Assembly (NCBI RefSeq): GCF_004341245.1
Contig: NZ_SLWY01000008.1
Location: 124,001-188,000, forward strand
Length of the DNA: 64,000 nucleotides
Origin: Plasticicumulans lactativorans
Lineage (GTDB): Bacteria > Pseudomonadota > Gammaproteobacteria > Competibacterales > Competibacteraceae
Reading direction: 5' to 3'
Below, piece after piece: positions 16,949-25,800 of the stretch. A program made the position numbers and the translations under genes. Under the pieces are notes generated by a model. The model saw only the letters and a program-made list of their open reading frames with translations. It made no database searches and was not told the DNA's origin. Position 1 is the stretch's first letter. Every line of letters begins with the position of its first letter.

Positions 16949-17064
16949 CGGCAGGCTCCTGGTGGCCGCCACATGCTAGGCCGCGGGGTCCGGCGGCTGA
17001 ACCGCACGCTCACGCTTTCATGGCATCATCGCTTTCGATTCGACGGTAATCCGGGCCCGGCACG

Positions 17065-17505
17065 ATGAAAATCGAACTCGATGGCTATGACGGCCGCATC
17101 CTGGCCGAACTGCAGGCCGACGCCCGGATGTCCATGACCGAACTCGGCCGGCGCGTGCACCTGAGCCCGCCGGCGGTGGCCGAGCGGGTGCGCAAGCTCG
17201 AAGCCGCCGGCGTCATCACCGGCTACCACGCCTGCGTCGACCCGGCGGCGCTCGGCTACGCGATCCGCGCGCTGGTGCGCGTGGGGCGCGCCGAGTTCGC
17301 GCGCATGACCGACACCATCGCCGCCACCGCCGAGGTCACCGGCGCCTGGAACGTCACCGGCGAGGACAGCTGGATCCTCGAAATCGCCGTCACCGACGTC
17401 GCCCACCTCGACCGCGTGCTCACCGCCTTCTGCGCGCTGGCGCAGACCTCCACGGCGATCATCCTGAAGACGGTGCGCGAGCGCGGCCCGCTGCTGCCGC
17501 CGTGA
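17065..17505 (+). CDS. Lrp/AsnC-family transcriptional regulator
   Basis: 146-residue regulator: N-terminal helix-turn-helix (RMSMTELGRRVHLSPPAVAERVRKLE) and a C-terminal RAM domain (residues about 70-140) that binds amino-acid effectors and drives oligomer formation. Standard length. Starts opposite the EamA exporter, which is its most likely target, and ends 6 bp from the convergent MFS gene. The effector is unknown. Confidence 0.93.
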   Translation: MKIELDGYDGRILAELQADARMSMTELGRRVHLSPPAVAERVRKLEAAGVITGYHACVDPAALGYAIRALVRVGRAEFARMTDTIAATAEVTGAWNVTGEDSWILEIAVTDVAHLDRVLTAFCALAQTSTAIILKTVRERGPLLPP

Positions 17506-17511
17506 CGGCGC

Positions 17512-18762
17512 TCACGCCGTGGCGAGCGCCGGGCGCAGCACCGGCGCCTCGCGGATCGGCAGGTTGACGAGCGCGGCGGCGGCGGCGAGCGCGATGTCGG
17601 CGTACCACATCCAGTCGAAGTTGCCGAAGCGCGCCAGCGCGATGCCGCCGAGCCAGGCGCCGAAGAAGCCGCCGACCTGGTGCGACAGCAGCGTCATGCC
17701 GAACAGCGTGGCGAGGTAGCGGGTACCGAACAGCTTGCCGACCAGCCCGGCGGTGGGCGGCACGGTGGCGAGCCAGGTCACGCCGAGCGCGGCGGCGAAC
17801 ACGTAGAAGGTCAGCGCGGTCTTGGGGGCGAGCAGGTAGAGCGCGACGATCAGCGCGCGCGAGGCGTACATCCACACCAGCAGCCACTTCATGCGGTAGC
17901 GCTGCGCCAGCGCGCCGGCACCGAGGCTGCCGGCGACGTTGGCGAGCCCGATGATCGCCAGCGCGGTCGCCGACACCCCGGCCGACAGCCCGCACAGGTT
18001 GACCTCGCCCGGCAGGTGCGTGACCAGGAAGGCGATGTGGAAGCCGCAGGTGAAGAAGCCCGCGTGCAGGCACCAGTAGCTGCGGTCGGCGAAGGCCTGG
18101 CGCAGCTGGTCGCGCATGCCGAGGCTCGCCGGTGCCGTACCGTCCCCCGCCGCGCCGCCGGTGACGACGGTCGGCGCGTGCGGCGCGGTGCGGCGCAGCG
18201 GCCAGGCGAGCGGCAGCGTGAGGAGCGACAGCAGCGCCAGCGTCAGCATCGAGTGCACCCAGCCGAAGGCGGCGATCAGCCCCTGGGTGAGCGGCGCGAA
18301 CACGAACTGTCCGAAGGAGCCGCCGGCGTTGATGAAGCCCGAGGCGAAGGCGCGCCGCTGCGGCGGCAGGCGGCTCGCGGTCGCCCCGATCAGGATCGAG
18401 AAGCTGCCGGCACCGGCGCCGGCCGCGGCGAGCAGGCCGAGGCTCAGGATCAGCGTCGCCTCGCCGTTCACCAGCGGCGTCAGCGCGAGCCCCGCGGCGA
18501 GCAGCAGCCCGCCCGCGACCAGCGCCCGGCCCGAGCCGTAGTGATCGGCGAGCGCGCCGAACAGCGGCTGCGAGGCACCCCAGACGAACTGCCCCACCGC
18601 GAGCGCGAAGCTGATCTTCTCGATGCCGAGCCCGGTGGTGACGCCGAGCGGCAGCACGAACAGGCCGAGCGACTGGCGTGCGCCCATCGTGATCATCAGG
18701 ATCGCGGCGGCGGCGAGCGAAAGCGTCCACGCGGACGCGGCGGTGGTGCGATGAGCGGTCAC
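17512..18762 (-). CDS. MFS transporter (OFA-like)
   Basis: 416-residue carrier with about twelve helices. MGARQSLGLFVLPL in helix 1 and the loop ADHYGSGRALVAGG after helix 2 fit the MFS oxalate/formate antiporter-like branch. GTG 18762 is preferred: GGGGAGG lies eight bases upstream, while the longer ATG start at 18810 lacks a site and adds residues not typical of the family. The substrate is not predictable. Confidence 0.86.
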   Translation of the reverse strand: MTAHRTTAASAWTLSLAAAAILMITMGARQSLGLFVLPLGVTTGLGIEKISFALAVGQFVWGASQPLFGALADHYGSGRALVAGGLLLAAGLALTPLVNGEATLILSLGLLAAAGAGAGSFSILIGATASRLPPQRRAFASGFINAGGSFGQFVFAPLTQGLIAAFGWVHSMLTLALLSLLTLPLAWPLRRTAPHAPTVVTGGAAGDGTAPASLGMRDQLRQAFADRSYWCLHAGFFTCGFHIAFLVTHLPGEVNLCGLSAGVSATALAIIGLANVAGSLGAGALAQRYRMKWLLVWMYASRALIVALYLLAPKTALTFYVFAAALGVTWLATVPPTAGLVGKLFGTRYLATLFGMTLLSHQVGGFFGAWLGGIALARFGNFDWMWYADIALAAAAALVNLPIREAPVLRPALATA

Positions 18763-18889
18763 GGCCGGAACCTCCCCTGCTTGGAAGCGCGCAGCGCGGC
18801 GGGGGATCACTATGTGGCGCCCCGCCGGGCGCTACCAGCACCGCACCGGCATGGGAGCCATGCGGCCCGGCGCGCGCCGGGCGGCGGGC

Positions 18890-19351
18890 TCAGACCGGGC
18901 CGAGCTCGGGCGTGGTCGAGTCGGCGAAGGAGCGCCCGCAGGTCAGGCAGCGGTACCAGTGGTAGTGGGTGTCGGCGCTGCTGCTGTCCTCGCGGTGCAG
19001 GTAGGCGAGCACCCCGCGCTCGGCGCAGACGTGGCAGATGGCGTGCGGCGGCAGGCCGGCCGCCTCCGCCACCGCGGGCTTCAGGCGCAGGATGAAGGCG
19101 CCGTCCGGGGTCCGCACCGGTTCGTAGTCGTTGAAGCGCAGCTTCGCCTTCAGGCTCGCGATCTCGGCCAGCAGGTCGTTCTCCACGGCCTGGGCGGCCA
19201 GCAGCTTGCCCTGCAGGTCGATCACCGCCGACTGGATCGCGATCAGGTGGTCGTTGGCCAGCACGTCGGCCTGGTCGTCGGCGAGGCGCTTGACCAGGCC
19301 GGCGAGCGTCTGCGCCGCGGCGAAGGCGGCGGTGAGCGGGGAGGTATCCAT
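18890..19351 (-). CDS. Uncharacterised coiled-coil/zinc-ribbon protein
   Basis: 153 residues. The first half (about 5-70) is a hydrophilic helix likely to form a coiled coil; the second half holds two CxxC pairs (CHVC and CLTC) 33 residues apart around an aromatic stretch HYHWYRC, which looks like a zinc ribbon. A similar layout occurs in small phage- or plasmid-associated proteins of unknown role. ATG 19351 has CGGAG about seven bases upstream. Stands alone between the MFS gene and the esterase gene. Function unknown. Confidence 0.65.
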   Translation of the reverse strand: MDTSPLTAAFAAAQTLAGLVKRLADDQADVLANDHLIAIQSAVIDLQGKLLAAQAVENDLLAEIASLKAKLRFNDYEPVRTPDGAFILRLKPAVAEAAGLPPHAICHVCAERGVLAYLHREDSSSADTHYHWYRCLTCGRSFADSTTPELGPV

Positions 19352-19555
19352 GACGGGACTCCGGGCACAGGGACTGCTGAAACCCTAGCAGCGATTCGCC
19401 GCAGCGGCAGCGGCAGGTGCGGCCCGTGCCGGTCGACGATTGCCGACCCGTACCGCGCCCACTAACCTTGCGGCTCGCACCCCAACAAGAACGGCAGGAG
19501 CCGCTCCACCGGCGGACCCTGCGCATAACTCGCTCCCAGTGCCGCGAGGCCCCCC

Positions 19556-20563
19556 ATGCACATGTCCCGTCTGTTCCGCAGCGTCTGCGCCGGCGCCGCC
19601 CTGCTCGTCGCGAGCCTCGCCCACGCCGGGCCCTACACCTCGATGGTCGTTTTCGGCGACAGCCTCTCCGATCTCGGCAACATCGCCACCATCACCGGCG
19701 GCGCCGTCCCCGGCGCGCCCTACTCCGGCGCCTTCACCAACGGCGCCCCGTGGGTCAACGGCGCCGCAACGGCACTCGGCCTGCCGCCGCTCGGGCCCTC
19801 GCTGCTCGGCGGCAGCGACTACGCCTGGGGCGGCGCGCGCACCAACGGCCACTCCAATCCGGCGCTGGCGACGACCGCGAGCATCCAGGCGCAGGTCGGC
19901 GCCTACCTCGGCAGCCACGGCGGCGCGGCCGACCCCGGCGCGCTCTACGTGCTGTGGGGCGGCGCCAACGACCTGCAGGATGCGCTGTTCGCGGCGGCGG
20001 CCAACCCGGCCAACGCCTTCGCCATCGTCTCCGCCGGCGTCACCGGCAGCATCGGCCGCATCGGCGACCTGCTGGACGACCTGATCGGCGCGGGCGCCGG
20101 CACCATCGTGGTGCCGAACCTGCCCGACCTCGGCCTCACCCCGCGCATCGCCGCTTTCGGTGCGCTCGGGGTGTCGCTCGGCAACTTCGCCTCGACGCTG
20201 TTCAACGGCCTGCTCGACGGCGTGCTGGCCGCGCGCAGCGGCAGCGCCGACCTGCGCGAGGCCGACATCTTCGGCCTGCTCAACGATGCCGTGGCCAACC
20301 CGGCCAAGTACGGCCTGAGCAACGTCAACGCGCCGTGCTACACCGGCGACGACATCAACTGGACTGGAGGAGGCAGCGTGTGCGCGGATCCGGGCGCCTA
20401 TCTGTTCTGGGATACCTTCCACCCGACCTCAGCGGCGCACGCGTTCATCGCTGCCGAGATCGCGCAGGTCGCGATCCCGGCACCGGGCGTGCTGCTGCTG
20501 TTCGCCGCGGGCCTGCCGCTGCTGCGCCGCGAACGTCGACGCGCCGACGCCCTGACCGCCTGA
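19556..20563 (+). CDS. Secreted SGNH/GDSL esterase with PEP-CTERM-like tail
   Basis: 335-residue extracellular hydrolase. Signal peptide MHMSRLFRSVCAGAALLVASLAHA, then block I FGDSLSD with the nucleophile Ser, block III GGAND, and block V DTFHPT with the catalytic His, the full SGNH set of the GDSL lipase family. The C-terminus IPAPGVLLLFAAGLPLL followed by RRERRR has the order of a PEP-CTERM sorting signal (short Pro motif, hydrophobic span, basic end), though the Pro motif is IPAP rather than VPEP. That would place it under exosortase EpsH processing with export linked to exopolysaccharide. ATG 19556 has GAGG six bases upstream. Confidence 0.85.
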   Translation: MHMSRLFRSVCAGAALLVASLAHAGPYTSMVVFGDSLSDLGNIATITGGAVPGAPYSGAFTNGAPWVNGAATALGLPPLGPSLLGGSDYAWGGARTNGHSNPALATTASIQAQVGAYLGSHGGAADPGALYVLWGGANDLQDALFAAAANPANAFAIVSAGVTGSIGRIGDLLDDLIGAGAGTIVVPNLPDLGLTPRIAAFGALGVSLGNFASTLFNGLLDGVLAARSGSADLREADIFGLLNDAVANPAKYGLSNVNAPCYTGDDINWTGGGSVCADPGAYLFWDTFHPTSAAHAFIAAEIAQVAIPAPGVLLLFAAGLPLLRRERRRADALTA

Positions 20564-20716
20564 CACGCACACCCGCATGCGGCAACGCGGAGCACGGGCG
20601 CGGCCGGCCGCCGGGGTGCGGTGCGCTGCGCTGCCCGGCCTCCGCCGGCAGGATGGCGCCCGCGCGCCGCAGCCTGCCGGGGTGCCACCCCCTTCTGCAC
20701 ATCCCCAGCGGTGACG

Positions 20717-21187
20717 ATGCGCAACTGGATCCTGGTGCTGACACTGCTGGGCGGGTCGCTGCTGTCGGCGCACGCGGCGCCCGGCGGCGCCGACGGCGAG
20801 CCGGCGGGCGAATCGGCGATCGAGGTCATCGTCGCCCCCGACGTGCCGGTCGACACGCTCACGGTCAACCAACTGCGGCTGATCTTCTCGCTGCGCCTGC
20901 GCTCCTGGCCCAACGGCGCGCCGATCCGCGTGGTCACCGAGCCCGACGACGCGCCGGTCCACCAGGCCTTCTGCCGCACCCACCTCGGCGTCTACGCCAA
21001 CAGCCTGCGCATCGCCTGGAACCGGCTGATCTACACCGGACTCGCCGCGGGCCCCACGGTGGTCAACGGTGAGGCGGCGATGCTCGAGCGCGTGGCGAAC
21101 CTGCCCGGTGCCATCGGCTACGTCCGCCAGGGCGAACGCGGCGATGCCGGCGTGCGCACCGTGACCGTCACGCCGGAGCCGCGATGA
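20717..21187 (+). CDS. PstS-like periplasmic phosphate-binding-type protein (short)
   Basis: 156 residues with a signal peptide (MRNWILVLTLLGGSLLSAHA) and a single lobe-like domain whose LTVNQLRLIFSLRLRSWPNG and LPGAIGYV segments match the PBP-like phosphate-binding family. It is about half the length of a true PstS and has no ABC transporter genes beside it. It ends in a 4-bp ATGA overlap with the following beta-barrel gene, so the two are translationally coupled and probably act together at the envelope. GTG 20711 is an alternative start. Ligand unknown. Confidence 0.75.
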   Translation: MRNWILVLTLLGGSLLSAHAAPGGADGEPAGESAIEVIVAPDVPVDTLTVNQLRLIFSLRLRSWPNGAPIRVVTEPDDAPVHQAFCRTHLGVYANSLRIAWNRLIYTGLAAGPTVVNGEAAMLERVANLPGAIGYVRQGERGDAGVRTVTVTPEPR

Positions 21188-22380
21188 AAGCGCCCTTCCC
21201 GCCTATCGCTCCCTGGTTCGTGGCCGCCTGCCTGCAGTGCGTCGTCCTGCTGCTGCCGGGCGGCGGAAGCCACGCCGAAACGCCGGCGACGGAGCCGGAG
21301 TTCTCGCTGCACGGCTTCGCCAGCCAGGGCTATTCGAACTCGACGGCGAACAACTTCAACAGCAGCGGCCAGTCGGGCGGCTCCTTCGACTTCCGCGAGG
21401 CGGTGGTCAACGGCCGCTGGCGCTTCGCCGAGCACACCTCGGTGGCGGCGCAGGCGCTGTACCGCGCCGCGCCGGTGTCGGTCGACGACGGCGTGCGGCT
21501 CGACTACGCCTTCCTCGACCATGCCTTCACCGGCACGCTCGGTGCCACCGGCGGCGTGCTGCTGGGGCGCTTCAAGAACCCCTACGGCTTCTTCAACGAG
21601 ACCCGCGACGTGCCCTTCACGCGCTCGGGCATCATCCTGCCGCAGTCGATGTACACCGAGCGCGGGCGGCCGTTCACGATGAGTTCGCAGGGCATCCTGG
21701 TGTACGCCGACCTCTACCAGCCGTGGGGGACGCTCGGCTTCAAGGGCAGCTACGGCAAGCCGGTACGCGGCGGTGCGCCGCTCGAGTACATCCTGTTCTC
21801 GCGCGACCTGCCCGGCGAGTTCGAGCCCGACCGCGCCGCCACCGCGCAGTTGCGCTACGACGGGCCGGAATACGGGCGCGGCTGGAGCGCGGCGCTGAGC
21901 TACCAGCAGTACGCCTACGACTTCAGCCAGCCGCGCTCGCTCGGCGTCGACGACTTCCATTTCGACTTCCACACCATGGCGGCATCGCTGCAGTACGACA
22001 GCGGCGAGCGCTGGAAGGTGCTCGGCGAGGTGGCGCGCGGCAAGGCCTTCGACGGTGCGATCCGCCTGGGCGGCTACCTGCAGGCGAACTACCGGCTGCG
22101 CCCGGACGTGGAAGTCTTCGCCCGCGGCGACCTGATGATCCTCGACGAGCGCGACCGCTGGGGCAAAAAGTACGCGCAGAGCGGCCGCTGCCCGGACTAC
22201 TGCCGCTACGCCAAGGACTTCTCCGTCGGCCTCAACTGGGACATCCGCCCCGACCTGCAGCTGCGGCTCGAATGGCACCACGTCAACGGCACCGCCTGGC
22301 TGAGCGGCGCCGAGAACGATCTGCGCGACTCCACCGAGCGCTGGAACCTCGGCCTCGCGCAGCTCTCCTGGCGCTTCTGA
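21184..22380 (+). CDS. Outer-membrane beta-barrel (porin-like) protein
   Basis: 398 residues with an N-terminal signal peptide (to about SHA at 31), repeated amphipathic strands rich in aromatic residues, and a C-terminal LAQLSWRF ending in Phe, the outer-membrane assembly signal. No plug domain is seen, so it is a porin-type barrel rather than a TonB-dependent receptor. A CPDYC pair in the last third could form a loop disulfide. It is coupled to the PstS-like gene by a 4-bp overlap. Permeant unknown; phosphate or another anion is only a guess from the partner. Confidence 0.8.
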   Translation: MKAPFPPIAPWFVAACLQCVVLLLPGGGSHAETPATEPEFSLHGFASQGYSNSTANNFNSSGQSGGSFDFREAVVNGRWRFAEHTSVAAQALYRAAPVSVDDGVRLDYAFLDHAFTGTLGATGGVLLGRFKNPYGFFNETRDVPFTRSGIILPQSMYTERGRPFTMSSQGILVYADLYQPWGTLGFKGSYGKPVRGGAPLEYILFSRDLPGEFEPDRAATAQLRYDGPEYGRGWSAALSYQQYAYDFSQPRSLGVDDFHFDFHTMAASLQYDSGERWKVLGEVARGKAFDGAIRLGGYLQANYRLRPDVEVFARGDLMILDERDRWGKKYAQSGRCPDYCRYAKDFSVGLNWDIRPDLQLRLEWHHVNGTAWLSGAENDLRDSTERWNLGLAQLSWRF

Positions 22381-22411
22381 GCGTCCCGCCAGACGGCGCC
22401 CCCGCCGCCGC

Positions 22412-22867
22412 TCAGTTGCGGTAGATGCCGAGCGCCGCGAGTGCGGCGTCGAGGTGGTCGAGGTCGGGGATCAGCGCTTCGCCGTCGTGCAGGCGCACGC
22501 GGCGCAGCACGCCGGGGGGCGGGGGCGCGTCGTCGAGCGCGCCCAGGTCGGCGCGGGCGAGGGTCAGCAGCTGGGGCACCTCGACGGTGACCACGGCGAC
22601 ATGGCCGACGCGCCCGCCCGGGGTGCGCAGCACGACGATGCGCGAGCGCGGCCCGGTGATCGTCGCACTGCCGGCCAGCAGCGGCTCCATGCCGATCAGC
22701 GGCACGGTGCGGGCGCGCCACAGCAGGCTGCCGAGCACCCACGGCGGGGCGCCCTCCACCCGCAGCGGCGGCGCGTAGGGCAGGGCCTCGACGACCAGGC
22801 CACCGGGCACCAGCAGGCGGCCGCCGGCGAAACCGATGAGGAGACAGCGCAGGTCTGGGTCGGCCAC
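22412..22867 (-). CDS. CheW-like adaptor at the end of the Pil-Chp operon (ChpC-like)
   Basis: 151-residue CheW-domain protein (LRCLLIGFAGGRLLVPGGLVVEALPY; WVLGSLLWRARTVPLIGME). In Pseudomonas the CheW homologue after chpA is chpC, so this is the positional counterpart. GTG 22867 has AGAGGAA about eight bases upstream; a GTG at 22897 would overlap the chpA stop as GTGA and is the alternative. It probably couples further receptors to the ChpA kinase. Last gene of the operon. Confidence 0.82.
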   Translation of the reverse strand: MADPDLRCLLIGFAGGRLLVPGGLVVEALPYAPPLRVEGAPPWVLGSLLWRARTVPLIGMEPLLAGSATITGPRSRIVVLRTPGGRVGHVAVVTVEVPQLLTLARADLGALDDAPPPPGVLRRVRLHDGEALIPDLDHLDAALAALGIYRN

Positions 22868-22893
22868 GGGCACTTCCTCTCGCACGCGCGGGC

Positions 22894-25800
22894 TCACGGC
22901 GACGGCAGCGCCGCGGCGCGCGCGCCGAGCACCGCGCGGATCGTCGCCAGCAGTTCGCGCTCCTGGTACGGCTTGCCGAGGTAGGCGTTCACGCCGAGGC
23001 GGGCGGCGCGTTCGCGGTGTTTGTCGCCGGTGCGCGAGGTGACCATGATCACCGGCAGGTGGCGCAGCCGCGCCTGGTTGCGGATGTGGGCGACCAGCTC
23101 GAAGCCGTCCATGCGCGGCATCTCGATGTCGAGGATGACCACGTCGGGCACGCTCTGGTCGAGCCGCGCCACGGCATCGATGCCGTCCTTGGCAAGGCCC
23201 ACCTGGATGCCGTGGCGTTCGAGGAAGCGTGCCGTCACCTTGCGCATGGTGATGGAGTCGTCGATCACCAGCGCCGACACCGGCGGCCCGGCACCGCCCT
23301 CGCGCGCCCGGCGCAGCACCTTGGCCTCGGCGGCGAGCAGGGTCTGCTGCGCGAGCTTGCGCAGCAGTGCCGCCATGTCGAGGATCAGCACCACCTGGCC
23401 GTCGCCGAGCACGGTCGCACCGGAGATGCCGGGGATCGCCGCGAGCTGCGGCCCCACCGGCTTGACGATGATCTCCTGGCGCCCGAGCACCGCGTCGACC
23501 TGGATCGCCGCACGCTGGTCGGCGCTGCGGAACAGCAGCACCGGCGGGCGCCCCTCGATGCTGCCCGGCTGCGGCGGCTCGCCACCGACGGCGACCGCGA
23601 GGCTGTGCACCGGGAAGACATCGCCGGCGTAGTCGTGCTCCACCGGGTGCCCGCCCAGGTAGTCGCGGAAGGCGCGCCCGCCGAGCCGCCCGACCGCCTC
23701 GACGGCGAGCAGCGGGATCGCGTAGGTCTCGCCGCTCGCGCGCACCAGCAGCGCCTGGGTGATCGACAGCGAGTACGGCAGGCGGATGGTGAAGGTCACG
23801 CCCTGGCCGCCGCGCGAGTGCACGTGCACCGCCCCGCGCAGCGTCTTGACCGCCTCGGCGAGCACGTCGAGGCCGACGCCGCGGCCGGCGACCTGGGTGA
23901 CTTCGCGCGCGGTCGAGAAGCCCGGCATCATCAGCAGCCCGGCGAGATCGGCCTCGCTCGCCAGCGCCCCCGGCGCCAGCACGCCGCGCTTCTCGGCGGT
24001 GGCGCGGATCGCGGCGAAGTCGAGCCCGGCACCGTCGTCGGCGACGGTGATCAACACCTCGGAGCCCTCGCGCCGCAGGTTCAGCGTGATCGTGCCGGTC
24101 TCCGGCTTGCCGGCCGCGGCGCGCAGCGCCGGCGGCTCGATGCCGTGCGACACGGCGTTGCGCAGCACGTGTTCGAGCGGCGCGACCATGGTGTCGAGCA
24201 GGGTGCGCTCGACCTCGGCGTCGGCGCCCTCGATCAGCAGCTCGGCGCGCTTGCCGGTGTCCTCGGCGGCCTGGCGCACCACCCGGCGCAGCCGCGGCAC
24301 CACGCTGTCGATGCGCACCACGCGCGTCTGCAGCACGCCCTGCTGCAGCTCCTTGTCGACCTTGCCCTGCTGTTCGAGCAGGCTGCTCATCTCGTGGGTC
24401 TGGTCGAGCAGGCTCTCCTGCAGGCTGCCGAGGTCGTCGGCGACTTCGGCCAGCGCGCGCGACAGCTGCTGCACCTCGGAGAAGCGGTCGAGTTCGAGCG
24501 GATCGAACTCGGCGTTGCCGTCGGCGCCGCCGCGTTCGTAGCGGAACAGGATCTGCTTCTCGGTCTCGATCTCGAGCTGGCGCAGCTGGGCGCGCAGGCG
24601 CTCGACGGTCTGGCGCAGCTCGCCGAGGTTGCCGCGCAGCGTCGACACGCCCTGTTCGAGCCGCGCGCGGAAGATGCTCGTCTCGCCGATCTGGTTGACC
24701 AGCGCGTCGAGGAGGCGGTTGCTGACGCGCACCGATTCGACGTTGCCGCCGGCGACCGCCACCGCGCCCGCGCGCGGCGCCGGCACGGCGGCCGGTGCCC
24801 GCACCGTGCCGCTGGCGAGCAGGTCGTGCAGGTCCTGGATCAGCTCGTCGGCGGCAGCGGCGGCGTCGCCGCCCTCGATCACGCCGAGCATCTCGACGAA
24901 GCGGTCGAGCGCGCGCTGCAGGCCGTCGGCGATGGCGTCGCTGGCCACCGCGGTGCCGTTGGAGACGGCGTCGAGCAGCGACTCGGTGGCGTGCGCGAGG
25001 TCGCCGACCTGGGTGTAACCGGCCATCCGCGAGCTGCCCTTGAGGGTGTGCATTTCGCGGCGCAGGTCGTTCAGCAGCGCCGGGTTGGCACGATCGTGGC
25101 GCCAGCGCGCGAGCGTGACCTCGGCGGCATCGAGGATCTCGCCGGCCTCGCCGATGAACACCGTGGCCAGCTCGCGGTCGGCCTCGCGCCGCGCCGCGGC
25201 CACCGGTGCGGTCACCACCAGCGCCTGGCCGCGCCGGGTGATGTGGTCGAGCAGTTCGTCGACCGCCTCCGCCTCGACCGCGCTGCCCTCGGTGAGATCG
25301 CCGAACACCGCGGCACATTCCTCGCAGAGCAGGATATCGTTGCCGTCGAGCCCGCGGCCGAGCGCCCGCAGCCGCACCAGATAGGCCTCGAGCGCCGCCG
25401 CGAGGCGCATCACCGCTTCGGGGAAGTCGGGCCCGGTGAGCGGGCGCAGCGCCTGGATCAGCGCCTCGCGGCTCGCCGTGCTGCCCTCCTGGCAGTCGTC
25501 GAGCACCAGCAGGATGGCTTCGAGCCACTCCGGCCCGCTCGGCAGCGCCGGCGGCGGCGCCGGCGGCGGTGCGAAGGCCGGATGCCCGGCGAGGGCGCCG
25601 AGGGTGCGGTCCAGCGCCTGCTCGGTGACCGGCTCGGGCGCCGCCACCGGCTGGGCAGCGGGCTCCTCGGCCGCAGCCGCAGGCACGGGCACCGGTTCGG
25701 GTACCGGTTCGGGCGCGGCGACGGACTCGGGGGCGGCGGGCACGACCGCTTCGGGCGCCTCCAGCGCCGCCGCCAGCAGCTCGACGATGCGCGCCTCCAG

